Shown here: positions 1 to 5,532 of the stretch, piece by piece
Layout of the letters: every line of letters begins with the position of its first letter
How positions within the stretch are numbered: the stretch's first letter is position 1
Source of the DNA: Phoenicibacter sp963588595
GTDB lineage: Bacteria; Actinomycetota; Coriobacteriia; Coriobacteriales; Eggerthellaceae
Assembly (NCBI GenBank): GCA_963588595.1
Contig: CAVAIA010000073.1
Span: 1-5,591, forward strand
Direction: 5' to 3'
Length of the DNA stretch: 5,591 nt
Position numbers and translations under genes: made by a program
The notes under the pieces: model-generated
Databases searched by the model: none
Seen by the model: only the letters and a program-made list of their open reading frames with translations
What the model was told of the DNA's origin: nothing

Positions 1-1025
1 GTGCCACCCATTTCGGCTTCAATACCTAAAGAAGATAGAGCCGTGGATAAGCCTAGCACGTCAGCACCGCTCATGCCAATTTGTTTACCCGCACCAGCAA
101 TACGCAGAGCCATCGCACTAATGCTCGATTCAGTTGTTGCGTTTTTATTGCCGAGGTCAACAATGGCACTCGCATAATTCTTTGTGTATTCTTTGCCAAG
201 TTGCATAATGTTAAAGAATTGTGCAAGTTCTGAACCAGCCGTCTCAGCGTCCATGTTGGTTGCAATATCTAAACCACTTACAACCTCTCCAAATTCTTGA
301 ACCTCTGTTTTGCCATTGCTCATTACATTAAGGGTGTAACCTAATTGAGCACCGAGGCTTTCAACGTCCAGAATAGTTGACGCACTAACAGCGTTAGTTT
401 TTGAAAACTCAATCGCTGCGTTTTTTAAGTTTTCATAATCTTTAGCCGTGCCGTCCACCGTCTTTTTTACGTTGGTGAGAGAGGTGTCAATTTTTGTGGC
501 TGCCACCACGCTTGCCGTTCCTGCCAGCGTCAAGCCTGTTGTTACTGTGCGTGTGAGAGTTGAGCCAATAGAGCCCATCTTTGCACATGCACTCTCGCTC
601 TTTTGCCCGAGTTGCGTAAAATAATTTCCAGCCTGCCCAATTGCAGAACTTGCAGAAGCCTGTTGCACCTGCAACTGTTTTAGTTCGGCTTCATAAGCGT
701 TTAAAGTTTGAGTCGTTAGTGCGATATCGCTTTTTAACTTAGTCCATTGCGAGTCGTTCAATTGAACCGTGCCCGCGTTTGCTTGAGACTCTAAAGTCTT
801 ATAAGCCTGTAATTCGTTTTTAGATGCTTGAATTTTCTTTGTTAGCACTTCTTGTTTTTGTGCCAAAAGTGTCACATTCGAGGGATCAAGTTTAAGCCCC
901 TTTTCTAGTAGCTTCAACTCTTGAGTTGTTCCACGTGCGACACTTTTCGCCTCACGCAAAGCCGAGTTCATCTTAGTTGTATCGGCTCCGAACTGAATCG
1001 TTAAGCCTTTATATTCTGATGCCAT
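1..1025 (-). CDS. Tape measure protein, N-terminal part, TP901 type
   Basis: The first 341 codons of the tape measure protein, open to the window edge with no stop. This protein sets tail length and is ejected with the DNA. Residues 1-60 begin MASEYKGLTIQFGAD and include LKLDPSNVTLLAQKQE (44-59), a stretch common at the start of Gram-positive phage tape measures. A long Gln/Lys/Ala-rich coiled coil follows to ~125, then a Gly/Thr/Ala-rich hydrophobic segment around 150-177 (TLTRTVTTGLTLAGTASVVA). From ~180 comes the TP901 core, with TSLTNVKKTVDG, FGEVVSGLDIATNMDAETAGS and IAGAGKQIGMSGADVLGLS. ATG 1025 has AAGGTGG six bases upstream. It lies 12 bases after the T frame stop. The rest of this normally very long gene lies outside the window. 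Confidence 0.92.
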   Translation of the reverse strand, partial: MASEYKGLTIQFGADTTKMNSALREAKSVARGTTQELKLLEKGLKLDPSNVTLLAQKQEVLTKKIQASKNELQAYKTLESQANAGTVQLNDSQWTKLKSDIALTTQTLNAYEAELKQLQVQQASASSAIGQAGNYFTQLGQKSESACAKMGSIGSTLTRTVTTGLTLAGTASVVAATKIDTSLTNVKKTVDGTAKDYENLKNAAIEFSKTNAVSASTILDVESLGAQLGYTLNVMSNGKTEVQEFGEVVSGLDIATNMDAETAGSELAQFFNIMQLGKEYTKNYASAIVDLGNKNATTESSISAMALRIAGAGKQIGMSGADVLGLSTALSSLGIEAEMGG

Positions 1026-1037
1026 ATTTTGCCACCT

Positions 1038-1274
1038 TTATGCCAAAAGTGCGTCTATATCTTTTTGTGTTGCGTTTTTGCTTTGTTTTGAATTGTTAGA
1101 AAATGCGAGGTCTGAATATGCGATAAATTCGCTCATTGTCATGTGTCGCAAATCTTCAGCATTAAAACCCATTCGCAAGCCTGCCAAAATATTTCGATAA
1201 GCGCTCCAGCAATCGCCTGAACCATTCTTTAATTCTGCTTTTTCTGGTCGCGCCACCACAAAACAGCTCGGCAT
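1038..1274 (-). CDS. Tail assembly chaperone, T extension reached by frameshift
   Basis: A 78-codon open frame that overlaps the end of the G frame by 113 bases and ends 12 bases before the tape measure ATG. The plausible protein part reads WSAYRNILAGLRMGFNAED, then LRHMTMSEFIAYSDLAF, a short helical region like the T domains of other siphovirus tail chaperones. The ATG at 1274 directly follows a stop in the same frame, and the nearest Shine-Dalgarno-like run (GGAGGTGG at 1297-1290) is 15 bases away, too far for efficient initiation. Expression as a G-T fusion of about 172 residues by programmed frameshift is therefore more likely. Relative to G this frame is +1 (or -2). The 1274 coordinate marks the first ATG after the frame opens, not a demonstrated start. 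Confidence 0.72.
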   Translation of the reverse strand: MPSCFVVARPEKAELKNGSGDCWSAYRNILAGLRMGFNAEDLRHMTMSEFIAYSDLAFSNNSKQSKNATQKDIDALLA

Positions 1275-1557
1275 TTATAGCCGAGTCTACCACCTCCAAA
1301 AAATCAGCGTCAACAAGATTAAATTTTTCAGCGTCAAATTCTTTAATCCATGTATCAAACGCGGGTGTTTCTTTATCGTATGTGCGTGCCATCGCCCACG
1401 CAATTTGAAGTATTATGGCGCTATTGATAAAGCCTTGCGAATATGCTTTAACAAGGTCTTGCATGAGGTCGCAAGAAAACTCACGGTGGTATTCGACGAG
1501 AGTAACTGGCGACCCCTGCAACTTCATCTCACGCCCAAAAATTGAGCATGAAACCAT
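1162..1557 (-). CDS. Tail assembly chaperone, short (G-like) form
   Basis: A 131-residue protein located between the major tail and tape measure genes, the standard site of the tail assembly chaperone (lambda gpG equivalent). It would bind the tape measure protein and bring tail subunits to it. The sequence is mostly helical: LVEYHREFSCDLMQDLVKAYSQG (20-42), the hydrophobic helix SAIILQIAWAMARTY (46-60), then FDTWIKEFDAEKFNLVDADFLEVVDSAIN. The last ~35 residues from ELFCGG on are Arg-rich with AGA, AGG and CGA codons. They overlap another open frame, so they may be a by-product of dual coding. Start ATG 1557 has GGAGG eight bases upstream; an in-frame ATG at 1527 has no well-spaced site. The first helix of the overlapping T frame begins before this gene ends. 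Confidence 0.82.
   Translation of the reverse strand: MVSCSIFGREMKLQGSPVTLVEYHREFSCDLMQDLVKAYSQGFINSAIILQIAWAMARTYDKETPAFDTWIKEFDAEKFNLVDADFLEVVDSAINAELFCGGATRKSRIKEWFRRLLERLSKYFGRLANGF
1239..1263 (-). other. Candidate +1/-2 ribosomal slip region in the tail chaperone
   Basis: Three sites here let a tRNA re-pair perfectly while moving from the G frame into the T frame. At 1263-1260, a Phe codon TTT followed by T allows +1 slippage (TTT to TTT). At 1253-1249, GCGCG allows the Ala tRNA on GCG to slip -2 onto an identical GCG. At 1243-1239, a run of five A lets Lys AAA slip +1 onto AAA. All lie early in the 113-base overlap, upstream of the convincing T-domain sequence. Which one is used cannot be decided from sequence alone. 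A GGAGGTGG run 26 bases or more upstream is probably too far to act as a stimulator. Confidence 0.45.
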
Positions 1558-1560
1558 AAT

Positions 1561-2133
1561 TTAAGCCTCCGCGAAACTAGGCTCTAAAACGCTTGTATAG
1601 AAGGAGTCATAAACTTCCTTGTTGGTTGAAGTCAACTCAATGCTAAGTTTAGTGACCTTCTTATTGTTAATCTCGCGCGGTATCATCGTGATTGACAATG
1701 TTTCAGTCGTTGGTGTGGTGCTATCTTCCGTGGTCTTATTCTCTTCTTCAGGGCGTGAAGCCGTGCAAGAATAAAACACGTTACGGCGTTTCTTTTGGTC
1801 GCCTGAAACCTCAAACAAAAGTGCGAATGTTTGAGCGACTGCGTCAGCGTCTTCAACCAATGCTCCGTTATTGTCGATAGACCAGCCATAAATTTTTGCC
1901 TTGATATCATCAGGCAAAAGTGCAATTTCCAAATCTCCAGTATACCCAGAGTTTGTAGTGCATGTGTAATAAGGTGTATTGTCAGCGTAGAAAATCTCGC
2001 TGTCACCTTCTGGACTTGTTGACAAATTGACTGCACCCTTAATTTTTACTGGTGTGTCATAAGTTGAGCCATCGTCTTTTAAAAATGCGATTGCTACATT
2101 GTCAAGACCAAATCTAACTTTGTTATCAGCCAT
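1561..2133 (-). CDS. Major tail protein, phi13 type
   Basis: A 190-residue tail-tube subunit. The start MADNKVRFGLDNVAIAF, then KIKGAVNLSTSPEGDSEIFYAD and GYTGDLEIALLPDDI, is the usual signature of the phi13-type major tail protein of Gram-positive siphoviruses. FALLFEVSGDQKKRRNVFYSCTASRP follows, then a Glu/Thr-rich loop (EENKTTEDSTTPTTE) and a TLSITMIPR strand, also typical. The loop before the strand is the common place where these proteins vary or carry surface domains. Here it is short and there is no added Ig-like domain; the chain ends soon after VYDSFYTSVLEP. ATG 2133 is preceded by AGGAG six bases away, starting on the previous stop. The gap to the next gene is three bases, and the last codons carry that gene's Shine-Dalgarno. 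Confidence 0.92.
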   Translation of the reverse strand: MADNKVRFGLDNVAIAFLKDDGSTYDTPVKIKGAVNLSTSPEGDSEIFYADNTPYYTCTTNSGYTGDLEIALLPDDIKAKIYGWSIDNNGALVEDADAVAQTFALLFEVSGDQKKRRNVFYSCTASRPEEENKTTEDSTTPTTETLSITMIPREINNKKVTKLSIELTSTNKEVYDSFYTSVLEPSFAEA

Positions 2134-2145
2134 TTTTTTCTCCTA
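2134..2145 (-). promoter_or_regulatory. Shine-Dalgarno fused to tail-terminator stop, major tail gene
   Basis: The minus-strand TAG stop of the tail terminator runs into GGAGA followed by an A-run and the major tail ATG. It has the same TAGGAGA design as the capsid start at 4977-4966. The A-rich spacer should keep the start unstructured, which suits a highly expressed virion protein. Confidence 0.75.
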
Positions 2146-2463
2146 TTCTCCTATGGTTGAAAATAAATACATAACTTCTAAAATCCCTTTTTGGATTTGT
2201 GACTCATATTTGTTAAACGCCAAGTCAGCGTTTGTCAAAACCTCTTCGATTTTGCTTTCGCTTTCATCGTCTTTTCGCTCGCTGTAAAGTTCAACCGCCC
2301 AGTTTGTGACTGGCACATAACTTTTGTTGTCAGCGTTAAAATTGTCGGTGTCTACCATCCGAAAACAGATATAAGGCATATCGCTGTCCGAGCCTTCATC
2401 CCATGTGCGATAAACCACATTTAACCCTGTTTGTTTCAACATTTCAAAAATGCGTTGTCTCAT
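2143..2463 (-). CDS. Tail terminator protein
   Basis: A 106-residue protein at the position of the tail terminator, which caps the tail tube once it reaches tape-measure length and docks it to the neck. Seen in the sequence: an N-terminal helix MRQRIFEMLKQTG, a PYICFRMVDTDNFNADNK strand pair (30-47), then WAVELYSERKDD with a charged helix SESKIEEVLTNADLAF, and a final strand EVMYLFSTIG. The layout of short helix, beta strands with the F-x-A-D-N-K stretch, the VELYS strand and an acidic helix is typical of small tail terminators in Gram-positive siphoviruses (the SPP1 gp17 / lambda gpU functional class). ATG 2463 overlaps the previous stop, and GGAGG lies ten bases upstream inside the end of that gene. 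The TAG stop doubles as part of the next Shine-Dalgarno. Confidence 0.8.
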   Translation of the reverse strand: MRQRIFEMLKQTGLNVVYRTWDEGSDSDMPYICFRMVDTDNFNADNKSYVPVTNWAVELYSERKDDESESKIEEVLTNADLAFNKYESQIQKGILEVMYLFSTIGE

Positions 2464-2828
2464 TTCTTAATCGCCTCCAACAATTTCGCTTTACCTTTTT
2501 GGTACGCTGGTGCTATGTGTTCATGTGCAGGGGCTGGTTGAGGTCCACCATGCCCAAATTCCAACAAGTGAGTGAGAGACGGTTTTTTGGACTGGTAGAC
2601 GGTCGACACCGTGCCACCGAACCGGTCGTTTTCGGTGCGTGTTTTCCAGCCTTGCGCATATTTGCCAGTTTTCTTCGGTGAAGTGTTTTGCAAATCTTGA
2701 GCCGTCTCACGTCCAACCTTTAAAACCGCTTTATTGCTTTTAGCGTCAACTTCTTTTTTGTAATCGTCAACAATTTCAGCAAAAACAGTGTCTAGGTTAT
2801 CCACGCTCACTTTAATGTCACCTGCCAT
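2460..2828 (-). CDS. Tail-completion protein, HK97 gp10-like
   Basis: A 122-residue neck protein of the HK97 gp10-like family, thought to act at the head-tail joint or tail completion. Family marks are the basic SPKKTGKYAQGWK segment (~52-64), then the signature LTHLLEFGHGG followed by a short Pro/Ala loop and HEHIAPA, and a helical basic C-terminus. I chose ATG 2828. The frame stays open to an ATG at 2912, but those 28 extra residues lie entirely inside the preceding gene, do not resemble the family and would create a 95-base overlap. The chosen start overlaps the previous gene by 11 bases and has a modest GGCGG about seven bases upstream. The stop overlaps the next start as ATGA. Confidence 0.87.
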   Translation of the reverse strand: MAGDIKVSVDNLDTVFAEIVDDYKKEVDAKSNKAVLKVGRETAQDLQNTSPKKTGKYAQGWKTRTENDRFGGTVSTVYQSKKPSLTHLLEFGHGGPQPAPAHEHIAPAYQKGKAKLLEAIKK

Positions 2829-3420
2829 TATGCACCGCCAAGATAGAGCAAACGTCATTTTCCCAGTTAAGGTTTTGAATTGAGGTGATGTCAAACGTGA
2901 CACCATCCACAATCGCCCGAGCAGTCGTATTATACAAATCGTTCAAATCATCCACCCAATCAAGGGTTATCCGAATTGACTTTTTGCCTAATGTTTTGCC
3001 AGCCGTCTGACTTTCGCTCTGTTCGGTGTCTTGCACCCTGCAAGTCGCATTAATAAGCGTTTGCCATGTTGTCACGCTGTCGCCCTTTTCATTTTGCGTT
3101 GCACTTGCCTTTTGTATCTCTAAAGTGTGAGAATAGTTAAGGCGTGCAACTTTAACCGCCATGTTCCACTCTGTGAGGTTGTTTTCTATTGTGTAGGGTT
3201 TAGGATGTCCCAAAACACGAAAACGCTCCCCACGAACCAAAACACGGGCTTTGACAAGGTCTCCAACATAACCAATCGGGAAATGCAGAATGTATGCGAC
3301 TTTTTCTTCGGTTGCAGATGTCGAAATATCCACTTGCTCCTGTGGGTCAATTAAAACGTTTTCGAGCGTTTCAACTTCACCATCAGCGTGTGTAACTTCT
3401 ATCGTTTCTCCAACAATCAT
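2818..3420 (-). CDS. Two-domain head-closure / head-tail adaptor protein
   Basis: A 200-residue neck protein that looks like two related domains in one chain. Residues 1-95 resemble the ~110-residue head-to-tail stopper of Gram-positive phages, with AYILHFPIGYVGDLVKARV (42-60), VRGERFRVLGHPKPYT (62-77) and LTEWNMAVKVARL (82-94). Residues 96-200 resemble the SPP1 gp16 / phage head-tail joining type: a first strand with IQKASATQNEKGDSVTTW (102-119), a central variable loop with Glu/Gln/Ser, then IRITLDW and VDGVTFDITSI (171-181). The frame runs unbroken across the junction near 3135. The ATG at 3420 overlaps the previous stop as ATGA and has GAGG seven bases upstream. It would seal the portal after DNA packaging and offer the tail docking surface. 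The family assignment is by pattern recognition, and the second-domain assignment is the less certain of the two. Confidence 0.75.
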   Translation of the reverse strand: MIVGETIEVTHADGEVETLENVLIDPQEQVDISTSATEEKVAYILHFPIGYVGDLVKARVLVRGERFRVLGHPKPYTIENNLTEWNMAVKVARLNYSHTLEIQKASATQNEKGDSVTTWQTLINATCRVQDTEQSESQTAGKTLGKKSIRITLDWVDDLNDLYNTTARAIVDGVTFDITSIQNLNWENDVCSILAVHNGR

Positions 3421-3851
3421 GACGCAACCTCTGTATTATCTTCGGTTGTTTCATCTTTTGGGAACTCTTTACGACCGAAAGGGAACACAAAACCAACGTT
3501 TGAGCCTTTTAACCCTAAAAGTTTTAATTCTTCGCTTGTTAGACGCATGTCACCGCTTGAATTAATCGGCGTGAAACTTTGGGAATAAGAGCCTGCCGTT
3601 GTTGAGACTTGCTCCATCCCAAAGAATCCACCTCTTACATTCATTGAACGCATAACAATGTTGCAACAAACGATTTTTAAATTCTCTTTGTAGAGTTCAT
3701 CGGGCTCAAAATCAGCGTCGAATTTACGATTTACAAGCGTTTGAAGATGCACAGAAGCATCGCCGAGCAGTGTTTCAGCCTTTGTCTTTTCTTCATCGGT
3801 CAAAACACGCCAGCGAGCCTGCAAATCTTCCACAGTTGCGAATGCTTCCAT
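3417..3851 (-). CDS. Head-tail connector, Gp19/Gp15/Gp42 (gp6-like) type
   Basis: Predicted head-tail connector of 144 aa that would form a ring below the portal and provide the surface for the closure protein. The start MEAFATVEDLQARWRVLTDEEKTKAETLLGDAS is split here only for naming: the key pieces are FATVEDLQARW (4-14) and LTDEEKTKAETLLGDAS (17-33), followed by the helical stretch YKENLKIVCCNIVMRSM. These match the usual pattern of the Gp19/Gp15/Gp42 family of Gram-positive phages, a relative of HK97 gp6. A Gly/Ser/Thr-rich segment follows, with SYSQSFTPINSSGDMRLTSEE and a hydrophobic GFVFPFG motif, and the C-terminus is acidic. The ATG at 3851 has AAGGAG nine bases upstream. The stop overlaps the next start as ATGA, so the two are probably translationally coupled. 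Confidence 0.88.
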   Translation of the reverse strand: MEAFATVEDLQARWRVLTDEEKTKAETLLGDASVHLQTLVNRKFDADFEPDELYKENLKIVCCNIVMRSMNVRGGFFGMEQVSTTAGSYSQSFTPINSSGDMRLTSEELKLLGLKGSNVGFVFPFGRKEFPKDETTEDNTEVAS

Positions 3852-3864
3852 GCTTTATATCTCC

Positions 3865-4047
3865 TTATTTCTTTGCTTTTGCTTTCGTTTGAGGTTTTGC
3901 TTTTGTTTCTTTTTTGACTTCCAAGAATTGAGGCAAAATTGCGTCAATCTCTTTGAAGCGTGAGTCGGTGACTTCAAACTCATCACCAACACGCCTCATT
4001 GTGTTTTCCTGTTTGTCAAAAAATTCTTTTAAGACTTTAACCTTCAT
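3865..4047 (-). CDS. Small phage protein between capsid and connector genes
   Basis: A 60-residue protein of unproven function. Its first ~45 residues (starting MKVKVLKEFFDKQ, with RRVGDEFEVTDSRFKEI in the middle) look like a small beta-rich domain of a type commonly found directly after the capsid gene in Gram-positive siphoviruses. The tail from ~45 is Lys/Ala-rich (KKETKAKPQTKAKAKK) and probably disordered; it could bind DNA or the inner capsid face, but that is inference. The start ATG at 4047 is preceded by a strong AAAGGAGG nine bases away. The gene sits 15 bases after the capsid stop and 13 bases before the connector gene. A head decoration or head-tail accessory role is possible. I would annotate it as a conserved phage structural-module protein. 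Confidence 0.8.
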   Translation of the reverse strand: MKVKVLKEFFDKQENTMRRVGDEFEVTDSRFKEIDAILPQFLEVKKETKAKPQTKAKAKK

Positions 4048-4062
4048 GAGTTAAAACCTCCT

Positions 4063-4965
4063 TTATGCAGAAGCACCCTTGATAACTTGGAATGCTGTTG
4101 GGTCAAGAACAGCCCAGCCATAAATAACCTCAGCACGAAGTGCGATTTGGTTTTGACGATTAAGGTCGCCAAGACCGTCAGGGTCGCCAGCCGTAATTTT
4201 GGTGACTGGGATTTCTCTTTGAACGCCCCATTTGAATGCGTCCCATTGTCCAACTACAGCCTTAACGTTTGTAGCGGTTGAAGCCTCTTTGAGAGCGCTA
4301 ACTGTATCAGAAACAGCAGTAACAAGACCCTCGATAGCCTGTGCGTTTTTGATGTTCATGCTAAGTTCAGGATACTTTTTGCGTCCATCCTCATATTTAG
4401 CCGTCTTGAAATCCCAAGCATAGAGTGGGTCAATTGCAAGACCTGTTGGCACATATCCGTTACCAATAACAGTGCCAGAAGCCGACTCAATGTCTTTCTC
4501 TGGGTCACCGCTTGCAGTAGTTGCAGAAGCAGAAGATATAATCGCGTCTGTGATTGTTGTTGCTTTTGCTCCTGTGAGAGGGTTAATTCCGTGGATTGCT
4601 CCAAGGTCGAGAGCACGTGACAATCCAACTGTTAGAGAGTCGCTCAATGCACTTAAGCAAGAGAGTTGATAATCAGCGTCTGCGTATTCAACCTCGTTAG
4701 AGAAACGCACTGTAACCTGTGCTTTGTGAGGCACTGCAGTAACTGGTTTAAACTCTGTTGTTGCTGGGCTTTTTTCAACGCCCTCACCAACGAATTCTGC
4801 CCTTGGTTGACCAGTGAAGGTCATAAATTGAGTTGTGCCAAACAATAGAGGTGTTTGACCACAAAGACGGGCGACAGCCGATGTATCTTGAATTTTTTGG
4901 AATACACCAGTTGCCATGTGATTTGGTAAATTAAACTGACTTGTTGACAAAATTGACTCTGCCAT
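4063..4965 (-). CDS. Major capsid protein, HK97 fold
   Basis: Major head protein of 300 aa that forms the icosahedral shell. Features expected of the HK97 fold are visible. An N-terminal arm (~1-45) leads to a segment with PRAEFVGEGVEKSPA (~54-68), like the E-loop region of phage capsids, then KAQVTVRFSNEVEYAD (the start of the P-domain spine helix region). A Gly/Ala/Ser-rich A-domain with GYVPTGLAIDP follows, and the C-terminus has IALRAEVIYGWAVLDPTAF, a typical final P-domain strand of this family. There is no long N-terminal delta domain, which fits the separate scaffolding gene just upstream. The ATG at 4965 has AGGAG six to seven bases upstream, starting at the last base of the scaffold stop. 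The intergenic gap is nine bases. Length is usual for a capsid without a delta domain. Confidence 0.93.
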   Translation of the reverse strand: MAESILSTSQFNLPNHMATGVFQKIQDTSAVARLCGQTPLLFGTTQFMTFTGQPRAEFVGEGVEKSPATTEFKPVTAVPHKAQVTVRFSNEVEYADADYQLSCLSALSDSLTVGLSRALDLGAIHGINPLTGAKATTITDAIISSASATTASGDPEKDIESASGTVIGNGYVPTGLAIDPLYAWDFKTAKYEDGRKKYPELSMNIKNAQAIEGLVTAVSDTVSALKEASTATNVKAVVGQWDAFKWGVQREIPVTKITAGDPDGLGDLNRQNQIALRAEVIYGWAVLDPTAFQVIKGASA

Positions 4966-4977
4966 GATTTTCTCCTA
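4966..4977 (-). promoter_or_regulatory. Shine-Dalgarno fused to scaffold stop codon, capsid gene
   Basis: On the minus strand the scaffold stop TAG runs directly into GGAGA, giving TAGGAGA followed by six bases before the capsid ATG. Terminating ribosomes therefore sit on the capsid ribosome binding site, which suggests translational coupling. Almost the same arrangement precedes the major tail protein (2145-2134). The two most abundant virion proteins thus share one start-signal design. Confidence 0.75.
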
Positions 4978-5460
4978 TCTCTTAGAAAATAATTGTGTTG
5001 CGAATTTCATATCTTCGCTAACTTCCTTAATTTGGTTTGAAACCCCTGTATCACTCGCCACGGTTGGTGCGACTGACTTTTTAAAATATGGTGTTAGTTT
5101 TTCAGCCTCAGCCTTCAAGCCTTCTAGGGTTTCTGTTTTTAAGGCTTCCAGCACGGCTTGAGGTATGCCTGTCTCTTCCGATACAGACTTGCACCATTCT
5201 TTTACCTCTTTTGCATGTTGTAAGACTGCGAGGTCGCCCTCCGCCTTTTCAGCACGCGATTTAAAACTTTCGAGTTCTGAAGCCGTTTTTGTTTTATATT
5301 CTTCAAACTCGTCCGCTTTTGCCTTGTTTTCCTTTGCTCTTGCCTCCCACTTTCGAGCCTCTGCCTTCCAGTCAGTGCTTTTCGCACTTTCTGTTCTGCT
5401 TTGGCTTTCAGTTTCAGCCGTTGCCTCGGTGTTTTCAAGGTCTTTTGTTTGTTCGTCCAT
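4975..5460 (-). CDS. Phage capsid scaffolding protein
   Basis: Predicted scaffolding protein of 161 aa, which would hold capsid subunits in place during procapsid assembly and then leave. The evidence is position directly before the major capsid gene plus composition. The N-terminal ~30 residues are acidic, Thr/Ser/Glu-rich and probably disordered. Residues ~31-90 are a highly charged Lys/Glu/Ala heptad-like stretch with a DWKAEARKWEARAKENK core, expected to form a coiled coil. A helix follows with KEWCKSVSEETGIP, then a basic C-terminus ending FSKR, the usual place for capsid binding. The start is ATG at 5460, with AAAGGA seven bases upstream. The stop TAG overlaps the capsid Shine-Dalgarno. 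No protease motif is visible, so I see no protease-scaffold fusion. Similar proteins occur in many Gram-positive phages; the assignment rests on architecture and synteny, not on a catalytic motif. Confidence 0.85.
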   Translation of the reverse strand: MDEQTKDLENTEATAETESQSRTESAKSTDWKAEARKWEARAKENKAKADEFEEYKTKTASELESFKSRAEKAEGDLAVLQHAKEVKEWCKSVSEETGIPQAVLEALKTETLEGLKAEAEKLTPYFKKSVAPTVASDTGVSNQIKEVSEDMKFATQLFSKR

Positions 5461-5486
5461 GAATAAATCCTTTCTCTTTCTGTGCA

Positions 5487-5517
5487 GAAAATAAAAAGAC
5501 CCCCGTGCGGAGGTCTT
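5487..5517 (-). terminator. Rho-independent terminator upstream of the scaffold gene
   Basis: On the minus strand, AAGACCTCC pairs with GGGGGTCTT around a GCAC loop (stem 5517-5496). This is nine pairs including one U-G wobble, followed by a U-rich run TTTATTTT (5495-5488). The plus-strand reading has a C-A mismatch in the stem and no U-run after it, so the signal is oriented with the minus-strand genes. It lies only 35 bases before the scaffold ATG, too close for a promoter plus Shine-Dalgarno in between. The downstream operon must therefore be transcribed through it. It could end an upstream transcript with partial read-through, or serve as an attenuator. Confidence 0.8.
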
Positions 5518-5532
5518 AAGACGAATAAATAT

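Noticed and set aside
1498..1527. Downstream start at ATG 1527 for the G-type chaperone
   Set aside because: The ATG at 1557 has a well-placed GGAGG and sits three bases after the major tail stop, whereas 1527 lacks a properly spaced site.
861..1925. Repeated CAAAAGTG words (around 864, 1044, 1816 and 1914), some followed by CG, recalling part of a Pasteurellaceae uptake sequence
   Set aside because: No copy carries the full AAGTGCGGT core, and each is explained by Ala/Thr-Leu-Leu codons on the coding strand.
1683..2036. Minus-strand open frame of 117 codons within the major tail gene
   Set aside because: It lies within the major tail protein gene in a different frame; its Cys/His/Arg-rich sequence is typical of an out-of-frame shadow.
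2403..2681. Plus-strand open frame of 92 codons
   Set aside because: It lies antisense across the tail-completion and tail-terminator genes, with no recognisable domain and no convincing ribosome binding site.
2829..2912. Longer N-terminus for the gp10-like protein, starting at ATG 2912
   Set aside because: The extra 28 residues lie wholly within the preceding adaptor gene in another frame, do not resemble the family, and the ATG at 2828 gives a normal-length protein.
4356..4628. Minus-strand 90-codon frame inside the capsid gene
   Set aside because: Gln/Leu/Ser-rich low-complexity reading of the capsid Ala/Thr region; out-of-frame artefact.
5165..5494. Plus-strand open frame of 109 codons opposite the scaffold gene
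   Set aside because: It is antisense to a well-supported coiled-coil gene and its Ser/Phe/Ala-rich sequence is what Lys/Glu/Ala codons read in reverse; no family resemblance.
5496..5517. Plus-strand terminator reading of the leader stem
   Set aside because: In that direction the stem has a C-A mismatch and no U-run follows; the minus-strand reading is clearly better.
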